Below are positions 18,704-27,380 of a stretch of DNA of 64,000 nucleotides, piece by piece. The stretch comes from Chloroflexota bacterium (lineage in GTDB: Bacteria > Chloroflexota > Anaerolineae > 4572-78 > J111), in assembly GCA_016860845.1 (NCBI GenBank), contig BOKF01000041.1, positions 1 through 64,000 of the forward strand, in the 5' to 3' direction. The position numbers and the translations under genes were made by a program. A model generated the notes under the pieces. It did not search any database, was not told the origin of the DNA, and saw nothing but the letters and a program-made list of their open reading frames with translations. Position 1 is the stretch's first letter. The number at the start of each line of letters is the position of its first letter.

Positions 18704-20302
18704 ATGGCCAATTTATGGAGCAGGCTTATGGCAGCATACAAAGCGTTCAGAGAGCCGTCGCTGATCAGCGACCCACTGGAGGCCGGCAATTTCACCGACT
18801 TCGAGGCCCGCCGATTCCGTTATGCCCTCTATTGGGCCTTTTACGAGAACGACATTTATCGCAACATCCAGGACTGGGCCACGGGCTACAAAACCCAGTA
18901 CGGCCTATATCGCTACATCCGGGGCGTTTACAACCCGGCTTACCGCATCGGCGAATTTTGGAAAAGCCACCTGATGGGCGGGGCGCTGGACCGGGAGGCC
19001 GGCCCGATCGGGGCGCTGCCCATCGAGACAGCCACCGAGGCGCTGCGCCCGGCGATTGCCCAGCTCTGGAGGTGGTCCAATTGGGCCGTCAATAAAGATG
19101 TCTTCACCATGCACGGCACGATCTTTGGCGACGTGGCCTTGCGAATAACGGACGACGACGAGCGAGGCAAGGTCTATCTGCAACTTGTCCATCCGGGCAT
19201 TATCAGGGAGGCCGAGCGCGACCCTTTCGGCAACGTTAAGGGCTATCTCTTTCAAGAGAAGCGGCCCGACCCAACCGGCAGCAAGCGGGCGGTTGAGTAT
19301 GCCGAGGAGTGCCGGCGTGACGGCGATATGGTCGTTTTCAAGACCTATCTCAACGGCAAGCCCTACGCCTGGTCGGAGCAAGGCGAGGAGTGGCAGGAGC
19401 CGTACGGCTTCGTGCCGCTGGTCGTCGTCCAGCACAATAATGTCGGCCTGGAGTGGGGCTGGTCGGAGTTCCACCCGGACCGGGAGAAAATTCACGGCGT
19501 AGACGACCTGGCCAGCAAGCTGCACGACCAGATCAGGAAGTTAGTAGACGCGCCCTGGCTGTTTGCCGGCGTCTCCAAGAGCAGCTCAACACCGACGACC
19601 GAAATGACCCAGCTCTCAGGTGAGGCGGCGGCCAAGCGGCCCCAGCCAGGCCGGGAGGAAATCCCGGCGCTGTACGGCCCGCTGGGAGCCACGGCCACGC
19701 CGCTGGTGGCCTCGCTGGACATCGCGGCCACTTCGGCGGAGATCAAGGCGATGATCGCCGAACTGGAGCGCGACTACCCGGAGCTAAAGGTGGACATCAT
19801 GCGCGCCTCCGGCGAGGCCAGCGGGCGGGCGCTGCGCATCGCCCAGGGGCCGGCCGAAGACAAGGTTAACCAGCGCCGGGCCAATTACGACGATGCCCTG
19901 GTCCGCGCCCAGCAGATGGCCGTGGCCATCGGCGGCTTTCGGGGCTATGACGGCTTTGAGGGCTTCGACCTGGACAGCTATGCCGGCGGCGCGCTCGATC
20001 ATTCGATTGGCGAGCGGCCGGTCTTTGCCGAGGACCCGCTCGACGACGGCGAGATTGAAAAGGCGTTCTGGGAGGCGGCCAACAGCGCCATCCGGGCCGG
20101 CATCCCGCTGCCGGTCTACCTGAAGCGCAAAGGCTGGACCGACGAAGAGATCGCCGCCCTGACTGACGACCCGGAATGGCAGCAGCGGGCCGAGATGTCG
20201 CGCCTGGCCCTCCAGGGCCAGCGGATGATGAGCCAGATTGGCGAAGGCCGGGGGCAGGAGGGCGACGTTAACGATTCGGGCGGCCAGGTAGATAATGCCT
20301 GA
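18704..20302 (+). CDS. Portal protein
   Basis: 532 aa, typical length for siphovirus portals. Identified from place (directly after the large terminase and before a MuF-like gene) and from the sequence style: an N-terminal AFYENDIYRNIQDWATGYKTQYGLYRYIRG segment, the mid-region GVDDLASKLHDQIRKLVDAPWLFAG and the stem-like helix TSAEIKAMIAELERDYPELKVDIMRASGEASGRALRIAQGP. Forms the dodecameric ring through which DNA enters. Overlaps the next gene by 8 bases. Confidence 0.88.
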   Translation: MANLWSRLMAAYKAFREPSLISDPLEAGNFTDFEARRFRYALYWAFYENDIYRNIQDWATGYKTQYGLYRYIRGVYNPAYRIGEFWKSHLMGGALDREAGPIGALPIETATEALRPAIAQLWRWSNWAVNKDVFTMHGTIFGDVALRITDDDERGKVYLQLVHPGIIREAERDPFGNVKGYLFQEKRPDPTGSKRAVEYAEECRRDGDMVVFKTYLNGKPYAWSEQGEEWQEPYGFVPLVVVQHNNVGLEWGWSEFHPDREKIHGVDDLASKLHDQIRKLVDAPWLFAGVSKSSSTPTTEMTQLSGEAAAKRPQPGREEIPALYGPLGATATPLVASLDIAATSAEIKAMIAELERDYPELKVDIMRASGEASGRALRIAQGPAEDKVNQRRANYDDALVRAQQMAVAIGGFRGYDGFEGFDLDSYAGGALDHSIGERPVFAEDPLDDGEIEKAFWEAANSAIRAGIPLPVYLKRKGWTDEEIAALTDDPEWQQRAEMSRLALQGQRMMSQIGEGRGQEGDVNDSGGQVDNA

Positions 20303-21212
20303 CCTCCGGCCCATCGAGTCTTTTACCAGCCAGATGGCCCGGCTGGAAACGCGCTATCTAAAAGAGATCGGCCAGCCGCTCAAGGAGGCCCGGCTGATTT
20401 TGTTTGAGGCCCTGATGCGCGACGCGGCCAACCTGGCCGTCGTGGCCCGGCGCGAGTTCGGGGCGCTGCACGGCAGCGTCAGGGCCGTCGCCTCCGGCTA
20501 CTTGACACCGCTCGAAGAGACGGTCCTGGCTCTGACCGAAAAAGAGTTTGATTTGGTCAGCCGGTTTTATCCCGACCAACCGGCCAGCGTGGAACAGGCC
20601 CGCCAGGTCACGGCCGGCAGGCGGCGGGAAATCCTGACCGGCTTCGGTCAGTATGCCGATGCCTGGCTCGATACGGTCGAGGCCCAGTTCCTGGTGGAGC
20701 TATCCCGGCTGCTGGGTAGCGGCGAGGACCCCCAGGCCATCGCCGACCGGCTGCTGGCCGAGGAGATCGCTGCGGGCCGGGCATCGGTCTGGCGCAACGG
20801 CCAGAACCTGGCCGCGTTGGAAAGCCAGCGCGGCCTGTGGGAAGCGGGCGCGGCTTTGACCGGCGTGTTGTACCTGGCCGGCCAGGCCCAGATGGAGGAG
20901 CGCTGGCGCAAGCAGGCTATCGCCGCGATTGACGAGCGAACAACCGACTGCTGCCTGCGGGTCCACGGGCAGATCAAGGACCTGGATCAGCCCTTCGTCC
21001 TGACCGGCACGCCGCGTTTTGCCGACGAGATGCAAAGCCCGCCCTTTCACCTGTACTGCCGGACGGCCCAGGCCCTCTGGCTGGAACGGTTCGAGGCGGC
21101 CGGGATCACCACGGCCCGGATGCGCGACGCGGCCAGGGCCGAGCTGGAGGCCAGGGAAGATGGCAGCCGGCAGGAGATCCACCCGGCCCACGCGACCAGC
21201 CGGCGGGGGTGA
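20295..21212 (+). CDS. MuF-like head morphogenesis protein
   Basis: 305 aa. The C-terminal half has the minor-head (phage Mu F, PF04233) signature: IDERTTDCCLRVHGQIKDLDQPF, then SPPFHLYCRTAQALW with the conserved Pro-Pro-x-H-x-x-Cys-Arg. The N-terminal 150 residues are helical. Minor head protein, often injected or bound at the portal. Overlaps the portal gene by eight bases and is followed by a regulatory gap of about 170 bp. Confidence 0.88.
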   Translation: MPDLRPIESFTSQMARLETRYLKEIGQPLKEARLILFEALMRDAANLAVVARREFGALHGSVRAVASGYLTPLEETVLALTEKEFDLVSRFYPDQPASVEQARQVTAGRRREILTGFGQYADAWLDTVEAQFLVELSRLLGSGEDPQAIADRLLAEEIAAGRASVWRNGQNLAALESQRGLWEAGAALTGVLYLAGQAQMEERWRKQAIAAIDERTTDCCLRVHGQIKDLDQPFVLTGTPRFADEMQSPPFHLYCRTAQALWLERFEAAGITTARMRDAARAELEAREDGSRQEIHPAHATSRRG

Positions 21213-21327
21213 CTGCCTAAATTGACAATTGAAATTGCAGCCGGTTTCAAGTAAGCTGACTGTAGCCCGACAGAGCAACGGCCGGGGCTGTCCTGAGTTT
21301 ATCGAAGGGCGGCCCCGGTTTTATTTC
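21212..21327 (+). promoter_or_regulatory. Regulatory gap before the capsid genes
   Basis: Contains the second copy of the 21-bp TTGACA repeat (21212-21232). Within it a possible promoter is TTGAAA, 17 bp, TAAGCT. A terminator-like stem CCGGGGC/GCCCCGG with TTTTATTT (about 21283-21327) has a REP-like unit (21291-21309) as its loop. It separates packaging genes from scaffold and capsid and could set their relative dosage. Confidence 0.55.
21291..21309 (+). repeat. REP-like dispersed repeat, copy 4
   Basis: TCCTGAGTTTATCGAAGGG, two or three substitutions from copy 1. It forms the loop of a terminator-like hairpin. Confidence 0.6.
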
Positions 21328-21384
21328 CCCCCAGGGCAGGGGGACATGACGCGACGCGAGCGGCAATCGCGGGGAGAGACCCAA

Positions 21385-22059
21385 ATGTTAATCAACCTAT
21401 TCAGGCCCCGGCCCATCTTCCTGTGGGACGATGACGGCGGCGGGGCCGGCGGCGGTTCTGGCGATCCTGCAAAACCCGGCGAATCAAGCGGCGACGGGGC
21501 CGGCGGGGACGAGAAACGCAGTTTCACCCAAAAAGAATTGGACACGCTGTTTGCGGACCGGGCCAAGCAGGCCAAGCAAAGCGCCCTGGCCGATGTCTTG
21601 AAAGAGCTGGGCGTCGAGAACCTGGACGCGGTCAAGGCCACCATTAGGGCGGCCGAGGACGCCAAAAAGGCACAGATGTCGGAGCTAGAGAAAGCCCAGA
21701 AAGAGGCGGCTGACGCCCTGGCGGCCAAAGAGCAGGCCGAGAGGGACAAGGCCGACACCATGGCCAAGGCCCAGGAGAAGCTGCTAAAAGCGGCCATCCT
21801 GGCCGCGGCGGCCCAGAAGGACTTTAATGACCCGGAAGACGCCTGGCGCTTTGTGGACCGGGCGGCGATCAAGGCCAAAGATGACGATAACTTTGACGGC
21901 GTCGAGGCCGCGCTGGACGCGGTCGTGAAAGCCAAGCCGTACCTGGTCAAGGCCCAGCCGGGCGTTAAGCGGCCCGGCGGCACGCCCCGGCCTGCGGCCC
22001 AGAAGCCGGCCCAGGGGGGTACGCCAACAGAACAGCCGCGCCCGATTGTCAGACTTTAA
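21385..22059 (+). CDS. Capsid scaffolding protein (DUF4355-like)
   Basis: 224 aa from ATG 21385 (GGGGAGAGA five bases before). Gly-rich disordered N-terminus, then RSFTQKELDTLFADRAKQAKQSALADVLKELGV and a long charged helix (about 90-150) rich in Lys, Glu and Ala, and a basic Pro-rich tail (QPGVKRPGGTPRPAAQKP). The F(T/S)QxELDxLxxxRxxxA pattern before a coiled coil is typical of siphovirus scaffolds located between MuF-like and capsid genes. Confidence 0.8.
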   Translation: MLINLFRPRPIFLWDDDGGGAGGGSGDPAKPGESSGDGAGGDEKRSFTQKELDTLFADRAKQAKQSALADVLKELGVENLDAVKATIRAAEDAKKAQMSELEKAQKEAADALAAKEQAERDKADTMAKAQEKLLKAAILAAAAQKDFNDPEDAWRFVDRAAIKAKDDDNFDGVEAALDAVVKAKPYLVKAQPGVKRPGGTPRPAAQKPAQGGTPTEQPRPIVRL

Positions 22060-22071
22060 CAGGAGTTTTTT

Positions 22072-22494
22072 ATGACCGATCTAACCGTAACGGCGGCCCA
22101 GGTGGGCGTAGTTGACCCCGCCAAGGCCGTTATCAAGACTTACATCGCCGCCGCGGCCATCACCGCGGGCCAGGCGATCTACCAGAACACGTCGGGCAAG
22201 GCCGACCTGGCCGACGCCAACGGCTCCGGCACGCTCCAGTTCCGGGGTGTCGCCCTGAAAACGGTTGGGGCCGGCGACGCGGTGGACGTGTGCGAGGACG
22301 GGGAGGTATACGGCTTCGACCTTTCGGGGTTGAACTACGACGCCCTGGTTTACCTCAGTAACACCGCCGGCGCGCTGGCCGATGGGGCCGGAGGCACGTC
22401 CGTCGTTTGCGGCCGGGTTAACGCCCTGACCGACAACCCCACATTAACCAAAGTCCTGCGGGTTTTTGTCCGCCGGTCGGCAGATTGGGCCTAG
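22072..22494 (+). CDS. Head decoration protein (DUF2190-like)
   Basis: 140 aa. Beta-rich, with AAAITAGQAIYQNTSGKADLADANGSGTLQFRGVALKTVGAGDAVDVCEDGEVYGFDLSGL, the pattern of DUF2190 capsid cement or fibre proteins (residues flagged as aging to a constant baseline value). AGGAG stands nine bases before ATG. Located between scaffold and major capsid, the usual place. It would stabilise the expanded capsid from outside. Confidence 0.78.
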   Translation: MTDLTVTAAQVGVVDPAKAVIKTYIAAAAITAGQAIYQNTSGKADLADANGSGTLQFRGVALKTVGAGDAVDVCEDGEVYGFDLSGLNYDALVYLSNTAGALADGAGGTSVVCGRVNALTDNPTLTKVLRVFVRRSADWA

Positions 22495-22503
22495 GAGGAG
22501 AAC

Positions 22504-23583
22504 ATGGCAGGAGTATTTGGACATCTCAACCTTGCCGCGACTGAGCGCGCTTTTAATGCGACCATCGGCCAGCGGCTTATATTCGACGCGGCGACCGAGT
22601 ACATCAACCGGGCCAACGCCGAACTGGCGGCGGCCCTGGCCATCTTCGTGTCCCGCTCTACCAGCGACTTCAAACTGCGCTACAAGCTGCCCGGTGGCGG
22701 CTACCTCCAGGAGCGCGGGCCGGATGGGCGCTATGGCGCGGTCAAGGCCCAGGGGTCCTGGGATGTGGCCTTCCCGCTGCGCGACTACGGCGCGATGATC
22801 GCCGGCAACGACGTGGCGATGGCCTATATGACTATCGCCGAGCTGGATAACCACATCTCGACCATCGTGGCCCAGAATGTTAATACCGTTCGGCATCAAA
22901 TCCTGCGCCGGCTGTTCAAGAACACAACCGACACCTTTGTGGACGACATCCACGGCTCGTTGACCATCCAGCCCCTGGCCAACGGCGACTCGGTCACGTA
23001 CCCGCCGGTGATCGGCTCGGCCTCCGAGGCGACCGAGACCCATTACGCCGAATCGAGCTATGCCGAATCGGCCATCAGCGACACCAACGATCCCTATGAG
23101 GTCATTGTGCCCGAGCTAGAGGAGCACTTCGGGACCCCCACCGGTGGCAGCAATATCGTGACCTTTATCAACGACAGCGCGCGGGCCGAAACGCAAGCCC
23201 TGACCGATTTCTTCGAGGTCAACGACAACTACATCCGCACCGGGGCCAACACCGACGTACCGATTAACCTGCCAAGCACGCCGGGCCGGATCATCGGCCG
23301 GCACAAGGCGGGCACGTGGATCTCGGTCTGGAATTTCATCCCCTCCAACTACGCCCTGGGCGTGCACCTGGAAGCGGACCCGCCCCTGATCCGGCGGATT
23401 GACCCGGCCGACACCGGCCTGGGCGACGGCTTGCAGCTCGTGGCCGAAGATATGGAGTTCCCCTTCGAGGAATCGGTCTGGCGGCACCGCTTCGGGATCG
23501 GCTGCGGCAACCGGCTCAACGGCTATGTGATGGAATTCGGCGTTGGGGGAACTTACACCATCCCGACCGCGTACCAGTCGTAA
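22504..23583 (+). CDS. Major capsid protein
   Basis: 359 aa, AGGAGG five bases before ATG. Beginning AGVFGHLNLAATERAFNATIGQRLIFDAATEYINRANAELAAALAIFV and the ending YVMEFGVGGTYTIPTAYQS fit an HK97-fold capsid protein. It carries a long mid-region with DTFVDDIHGSLTIQPLANGDSVTYPPVIGSASEATE. Position after scaffold and decoration, strong ribosome site and length support the call. The N-terminus shows no obvious cleavable delta domain, consistent with the separate scaffold gene. Confidence 0.82.
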   Translation: MAGVFGHLNLAATERAFNATIGQRLIFDAATEYINRANAELAAALAIFVSRSTSDFKLRYKLPGGGYLQERGPDGRYGAVKAQGSWDVAFPLRDYGAMIAGNDVAMAYMTIAELDNHISTIVAQNVNTVRHQILRRLFKNTTDTFVDDIHGSLTIQPLANGDSVTYPPVIGSASEATETHYAESSYAESAISDTNDPYEVIVPELEEHFGTPTGGSNIVTFINDSARAETQALTDFFEVNDNYIRTGANTDVPINLPSTPGRIIGRHKAGTWISVWNFIPSNYALGVHLEADPPLIRRIDPADTGLGDGLQLVAEDMEFPFEESVWRHRFGIGCGNRLNGYVMEFGVGGTYTIPTAYQS

Positions 23584-23592
23584 GGAGCGGGT

Positions 23593-23781
23593 ATGGCCAC
23601 AGACAAAGCGATCAACGTCCGCCAACTGAAAGCGACCCAGGAGCTGGCCGCGACCCTGGCCGAGATCGAGCGGCGGCTGGCCGGCATCGAAGCCGGCCTG
23701 GCCGAGATCAAGGCAGCGCTGGCAGCCAGCTCTATGTCAAGGCCGTCTTCCCCCACCCAGGCGGCCCGGAAAGCGGGGTGA
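23593..23781 (+). CDS. Small coiled-coil protein
   Basis: 62 aa. Residues 8-45 form an uninterrupted heptad helix (LKATQELAATLAEIERRLAGIEAGLAEIKAALAAS), then a basic tail. Ten bases after the capsid gene with a GGAGCGGGT site. Possibly a trimeric capsid-associated or head-tail peptide. Followed at once by a long GC hairpin. Confidence 0.55.
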   Translation: MATDKAINVRQLKATQELAATLAEIERRLAGIEAGLAEIKAALAASSMSRPSSPTQAARKAG

Positions 23782-23800
23782 GGGGCTAACCCCTCACCCC
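23775..23800 (+). terminator. GC-rich hairpin after the capsid genes
   Basis: GGGGTGAGGGG and CCCCTCACCCC form a perfect 11-bp stem over CTAA. No U-tract follows. Likely reduces read-through or stabilises the capsid mRNA so that capsid exceeds tail proteins. Confidence 0.6.
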
Positions 23801-23818
23801 ACCTTTAAGGAGTCCCTT

Positions 23819-24547
23819 ATGCAGAAAAAACTGCTTCTCTTGCTTGCGGCGCTGGCCATTATTGCCCTGGCCGGGTTCGGCCCGCTCATGCAGGGCACCC
23901 AGCGCTTTAGGGAGATCATTACCCAAAATCTGACCGTTCAAAATGGCGCCACCTTCCAGGGTGCGGCTACCTTTTCCGGCGCGGCCACCCATACCGGGGC
24001 AACCACCCTGGACGATGTGACCCTGACCGGCAATATTGCCAATAGGGCGCTTTATCTGCGCTATCAGGACGTGGCCGCCGCGCCGAGCATCTACGCCGAG
24101 GCCGAGGTGGTTTCGACAACTACCTCGATCACGACCAGCATCCTGGGCATCGGCACGCCGCGCAACGTGGTCCTGACCTATGTGACCGTCACGACGGCCA
24201 CAGCCGGCAGTGTGACCGTGACCGGGACAGACGCGCGCGGCAACAGCGCGACCGAACTCATTGCCGTCGCCGCCGTCAGCGGCACGCAGACCCTGACCGG
24301 CGTCGTGCCCTGGCAATCCATCACCTCGCTGGCAATGCCGACCCGGACCGAGGCCGTGACCCTGACCATAATTGGGGGTCAGAAATTCGGCCTGCCGATC
24401 ATCCCGATCGCGGCCGGCGATGTCTATCACCTGACCGTCAACGCCACGCCCCAGGCCGCGCCGACGGTGAACGCCACTTACGGCACATTTGACCCGGTCA
24501 GTACGCCGGCCGCCGACGTTGATTACAACGTCTGGATGAAACAATGA
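23819..24547 (+). CDS. Virion-module protein with N-terminal signal or anchor
   Basis: 242 aa, AAGGAG seven bases before ATG. Begins MQKKLLLLLAALAIIALAGFGP, a signal peptide or membrane anchor, followed by short Ala/Thr-rich repeats (NGATFQGAATFSGAATHTGATTLDD) and a Thr/Val beta domain. An export signal is unusual for a gene between capsid and head-tail connector. It may be a surface-exposed protein of the infected cell (superinfection exclusion) or a virion protein whose hydrophobic end enters a membrane. It overlaps the connector gene by four bases. Confidence 0.6.
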   Translation: MQKKLLLLLAALAIIALAGFGPLMQGTQRFREIITQNLTVQNGATFQGAATFSGAATHTGATTLDDVTLTGNIANRALYLRYQDVAAAPSIYAEAEVVSTTTSITTSILGIGTPRNVVLTYVTVTTATAGSVTVTGTDARGNSATELIAVAAVSGTQTLTGVVPWQSITSLAMPTRTEAVTLTIIGGQKFGLPIIPIAAGDVYHLTVNATPQAAPTVNATYGTFDPVSTPAADVDYNVWMKQ

Positions 24548-24996
24548 GCTTGAGCCGGGCCAACGTCGAGGCCCTGCTGGTCCGGCGCGTCGGCAGCCTG
24601 CTAACCGAAGCCGGCCTGGACGGGACGACCGTCAACGGGACCAACGCCGACCTGGCCGACCCCATCGGTTGGGCCGTCCGGCAGCTCGGCGGAGCAGTGG
24701 CCAATATCACCGCCGTGGCCGATGCGGACCTGGCCGGAGTGGCCGCGACCGGCTACGACCAACTGCTTGACCTGGCCGAGTACCGGGCGCTGCAAACTAT
24801 CAGCGGCAGCCCGGTTTTTGTCAATATCCAGGTCGGCCAGCGGCGCGAGGATTTGGGCAAGCTGGCCGAGACGGTGGACAAGCGGCTGGAACGCAAGCTC
24901 AAGCAGCTCCAGCAGGACCACGGCTTTGGTCTGGGCGCTTTGCAGGCCGGAGTGGTGGCCCTCGACTTTATGGCCAAGGGTACGGACGATGAGTAA
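24544..24996 (+). CDS. Head-tail connector (adaptor) candidate
   Basis: 150 aa, mostly helical: NVEALLVRRVGSLLTEAGL, DLADPIGWAVRQLGGAV, a YDQLLDLAEYRALQTI segment, then a charged helix. Adaptor proteins bind below the portal and are helical, about 100-150 aa, located after capsid. Assigned mainly by position and fold style; it overlaps both neighbours in the coupled connector series. Confidence 0.6.
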   Translation: MSLSRANVEALLVRRVGSLLTEAGLDGTTVNGTNADLADPIGWAVRQLGGAVANITAVADADLAGVAATGYDQLLDLAEYRALQTISGSPVFVNIQVGQRREDLGKLAETVDKRLERKLKQLQQDHGFGLGALQAGVVALDFMAKGTDDE

Positions 24997-25315
24997 GGCG
25001 TTTGAGAGGCAGGCGACCGTGACCGCTTCGACCAAACGCAGCCCGAATGTGTCGGGTGGCAAGCGCGGCGCGCCGGCGACGAATATCGCCACGCTGGCCT
25101 GCACCCCGCTGGACCCGGTCCAGCCGGAGATCGCTTTCCGGCAGGGGCTGGAAAACCCGTTCGAGCTGCTGGAAACTTTTGTGGACGGCGGCCTCGACAT
25201 CCGGGAGGGCGATATCCTGGTCGTGGGCAGCACCGAATACGCCATCAAGGCCGCGGCAGAATGGACCTGGCGAGACAGCGAGTACCTGCGGCTGCTGCTG
25301 GAGGAAAATAAATGA
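24989..25315 (+). CDS. Head-closure (stopper) candidate
   Basis: 108 aa from ATG 24989, overlapping the adaptor stop by 8 bases. Beta-rich with DGGLDIREGDILVVGSTEYAIKAAAEW, the small barrel pattern of head-closure proteins of SPP1 gp16 type, which normally reads as a loop-rich barrel converting position and units. Second in the connector series; position is the main evidence. Confidence 0.6.
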   Translation: MSKAFERQATVTASTKRSPNVSGGKRGAPATNIATLACTPLDPVQPEIAFRQGLENPFELLETFVDGGLDIREGDILVVGSTEYAIKAAAEWTWRDSEYLRLLLEENK

Positions 25316-25701
25316 GCGACTACTCGGTAACGATCCGGGGCCTCCAGGAACTTAACGATCTCAACGTGCGGACCATCGCCGCCCTGAAGCCAACCGGCGC
25401 CATGGGCCGGGCCGTTAAGTACGCGGTCACTGAGGGCCATCGCTTCCTGGTCTCCATTGTTCACGTGGACACCGGCGCGTACCGGGCCAGCAACCGCATG
25501 GAGGTGACAGCCGACCGGGGCCAGATTTACGTGGACCCCGGCGCGCGCAACCCACGCAGCAAGCAGCTCGTGGCCGATTACGCGCCGGAAGAAGAGGCGC
25601 GCGGCGGCGAGCACGCGGCCTACGCCCGGACCGTGGCCGAGATCAATAGCCGGGTTCTGGACCGGGCCGTGCAGTATCTCCAGGCGGAGCTGCCCTTATG
25701 A
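25312..25701 (+). CDS. HK97 gp10-like tail-completion protein
   Basis: 129 aa. Opens VTIRGLQELNDLNVRTIAALKPTGAMGRAVKYAVTEGHRFLVSIVHVDTGAYRASNRMEV and includes YAPEEEARGGEHAAYARTVAE, the G-x-x-x-L...V.TG.LR.S arrangement of the gp10 family that links tail and head. Overlaps neighbours by four bases at each end. Confidence 0.78.
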   Translation: MSDYSVTIRGLQELNDLNVRTIAALKPTGAMGRAVKYAVTEGHRFLVSIVHVDTGAYRASNRMEVTADRGQIYVDPGARNPRSKQLVADYAPEEEARGGEHAAYARTVAEINSRVLDRAVQYLQAELPL

Positions 25702-26150
25702 CCGTGACCGTGACCAACCCCGAAACTATCCGTGACGAGGTAGCCGCCTTCCTGGAAACCGACCTGGTCGGTTCCGGCAAGCCGGCCCAGGCCGTCTACA
25801 ACTACGAAAAAAAGGATTTCAGCGGTCAGAGTCCGGTCGTACTGGTGGCTACGGGCGGCGACAACTTCAACCGGCACAGCAACAGCGAGCGGGTCAAGGG
25901 AAGCATCTACCTGGACGTGCTGATCTTCGTCCTTTACAGCGACGATGCCAGTGGCTGGACCGAGGCCGACTGCGAGGATGCGCTTAACCTGGTCAAAAAG
26001 ACCACGCTCGATTCAATTTTTAATAACCAGTTCACCCCCAGCCGGTCCATCTTTATCGAGGGCCGGAGCAACATCATCCCGGCCAACGTCGGCGGCCAAA
26101 GCTACCGCCTGGAACGGGTCGCGCTGCGGGTCGAACTCTTCAACGGGTGA
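25698..26150 (+). CDS. Tail terminator candidate
   Basis: 150 aa, alpha/beta, with ETIRDEVAAFLETDL then strands PVVLVATGGDNF, GSIYLDVLIFVLY and LERVALRVELFNG. Fits the gpU/tail-terminator fold (helix, three strands, helix) and its place between gp10-like and tube genes. No sequence signature alone would prove it. Confidence 0.6.
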   Translation: MTVTVTNPETIRDEVAAFLETDLVGSGKPAQAVYNYEKKDFSGQSPVVLVATGGDNFNRHSNSERVKGSIYLDVLIFVLYSDDASGWTEADCEDALNLVKKTTLDSIFNNQFTPSRSIFIEGRSNIIPANVGGQSYRLERVALRVELFNG

Positions 26151-26155
26151 AGCCT

Positions 26156-26326
26156 ATGCTGAAATATATCGGCCAGGGCGCGTTTCTCCCCGGCGTGCCG
26201 GCGCGAGACCTGAGCGCCGAAGAGGCCAAAGAGTACGGGGAGGCCCGCCTGCTTAAGTCCGGCCTGTACAAAAAAGTCGGGGACCGGCCGGCAGGGGAAA
26301 GCCTGCCGAAGCCCAGAAAGGAGTAA
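26156..26326 (+). CDS. 56-residue protein before the tail tube
   Basis: ATG 26156 to TAA 26326. MLKYIGQGAFLPGVPARDLS, then AEEAKEYGEARLLKSGLYKK: the short pattern of small phage proteins (often annotated as hypothetical) located just before tube genes. They have a GxFLPGVPARDLxxEE motif like the T7SS-independent FluMu/DUF7210-style proteins. Followed by AAAGGAG for the tube protein. Confidence 0.6.
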   Translation: MLKYIGQGAFLPGVPARDLSAEEAKEYGEARLLKSGLYKKVGDRPAGESLPKPRKE

Positions 26327-26329
26327 CTG

Positions 26330-27337
26330 ATGACAGTAGGAATTATCGGCTTACGCCAACTCCAGCTTGGCAAAGAGACCGAGCTCGGGACCGGCGTGGC
26401 CTGCACGACCTTCTTGCGAATGGAGGGGGCGATCAAGGACGAATCGAAGCCGGAATACCCCAAGGAGGATGTCGGCTACGTGCGCGGCGTGGGCCGCCTG
26501 TTCGTGCCCAAGTCGGACGGCACGATTGAGATCAAGGGCACGCCGGTTACCTTCGAGCAGCTTCCCTATTTCGGCAACATGGGCATCCACGGCGTGGCCG
26601 GCAGCCAGGACGGGGCCGGATCGGGCTATATCTACACCCATCCGTTTCCGACCACCTCCCTGCTGACTCCCTATACCTACACCATCCGCCACGGCGACAA
26701 CAGCCAGGCCGAAATTATGACCGGCGTTTTTGCCGAGGAGCTGACGATCAAGGGCGAGGCCGAGAAAGCCTGGGGGCTGGACGCCAAGCTGCGCGGCTGG
26801 CCGGGCGGGCCGACGACTTTTACCGGCAGCCTGAGTATCCCCACGGTCGAGGAGGTTATCTTCGGCCTGACCGCGCTTTATATTGACGAGCCGGGCGGGA
26901 CTATCGGCACGACCCAGATCGAGGATGGCTTCCGGGGCTTTGAGCTGAAGATCAGCAAGGTCCACACGGCCCGCTGGCAGGGCAACGGCGCGGGCAAGAC
27001 CTACACCCGGCTGGTGATGTCAAGCGAGCCGGAGATCACGCTCAAGCTAAAGCTGGACCACGACACCAGCGCCGTGGCCGAGCGGGCCAAGCGGCGGGCC
27101 TTGACCCACCGCCTGATCCGCATCGAGGCCGAGGGCAGCAACCTGGTGACGCCGGGCACGGTTTACAGCAAGAAGACGGTCCGGCTGGACCTGGTCGGCA
27201 GTTATATGGAGCCGGAGCCGTATGACGACGACGACGGCGTGACCAGCCTGGAATTTTCGATGGCTACGCATTACAACGCCACGGCGGCCTTGGGCGGCCA
27301 GTTGGTTGTGTGCAACGCGCTGAGCGCGCTGCCCTAG
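26330..27337 (+). CDS. Major tail (tube) protein
   Basis: 335 aa, AAGGAG seven bases upstream. Beta-rich: IEIKGTPVTFEQLPYFGNMGIHG, EAEKAWGLDAKLRGW, YIDEPGGTIGTTQIEDGFRGFELKISKVHTARWQGNG and EITLKLKLDHDTSAVAERAKRRALTHRLIRIEAEG. This is the large tube-protein type of many siphoviruses of Gram-positive and Chloroflexota hosts. Expressed strongly, then cut off by the terminator at 27381. Confidence 0.8.
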   Translation: MTVGIIGLRQLQLGKETELGTGVACTTFLRMEGAIKDESKPEYPKEDVGYVRGVGRLFVPKSDGTIEIKGTPVTFEQLPYFGNMGIHGVAGSQDGAGSGYIYTHPFPTTSLLTPYTYTIRHGDNSQAEIMTGVFAEELTIKGEAEKAWGLDAKLRGWPGGPTTFTGSLSIPTVEEVIFGLTALYIDEPGGTIGTTQIEDGFRGFELKISKVHTARWQGNGAGKTYTRLVMSSEPEITLKLKLDHDTSAVAERAKRRALTHRLIRIEAEGSNLVTPGTVYSKKTVRLDLVGSYMEPEPYDDDDGVTSLEFSMATHYNATAALGGQLVVCNALSALP

Positions 27338-27380
27338 TTTAATGTTTGGGCGGGTCAACCCTGGCCCGCAATAGAGTTTG

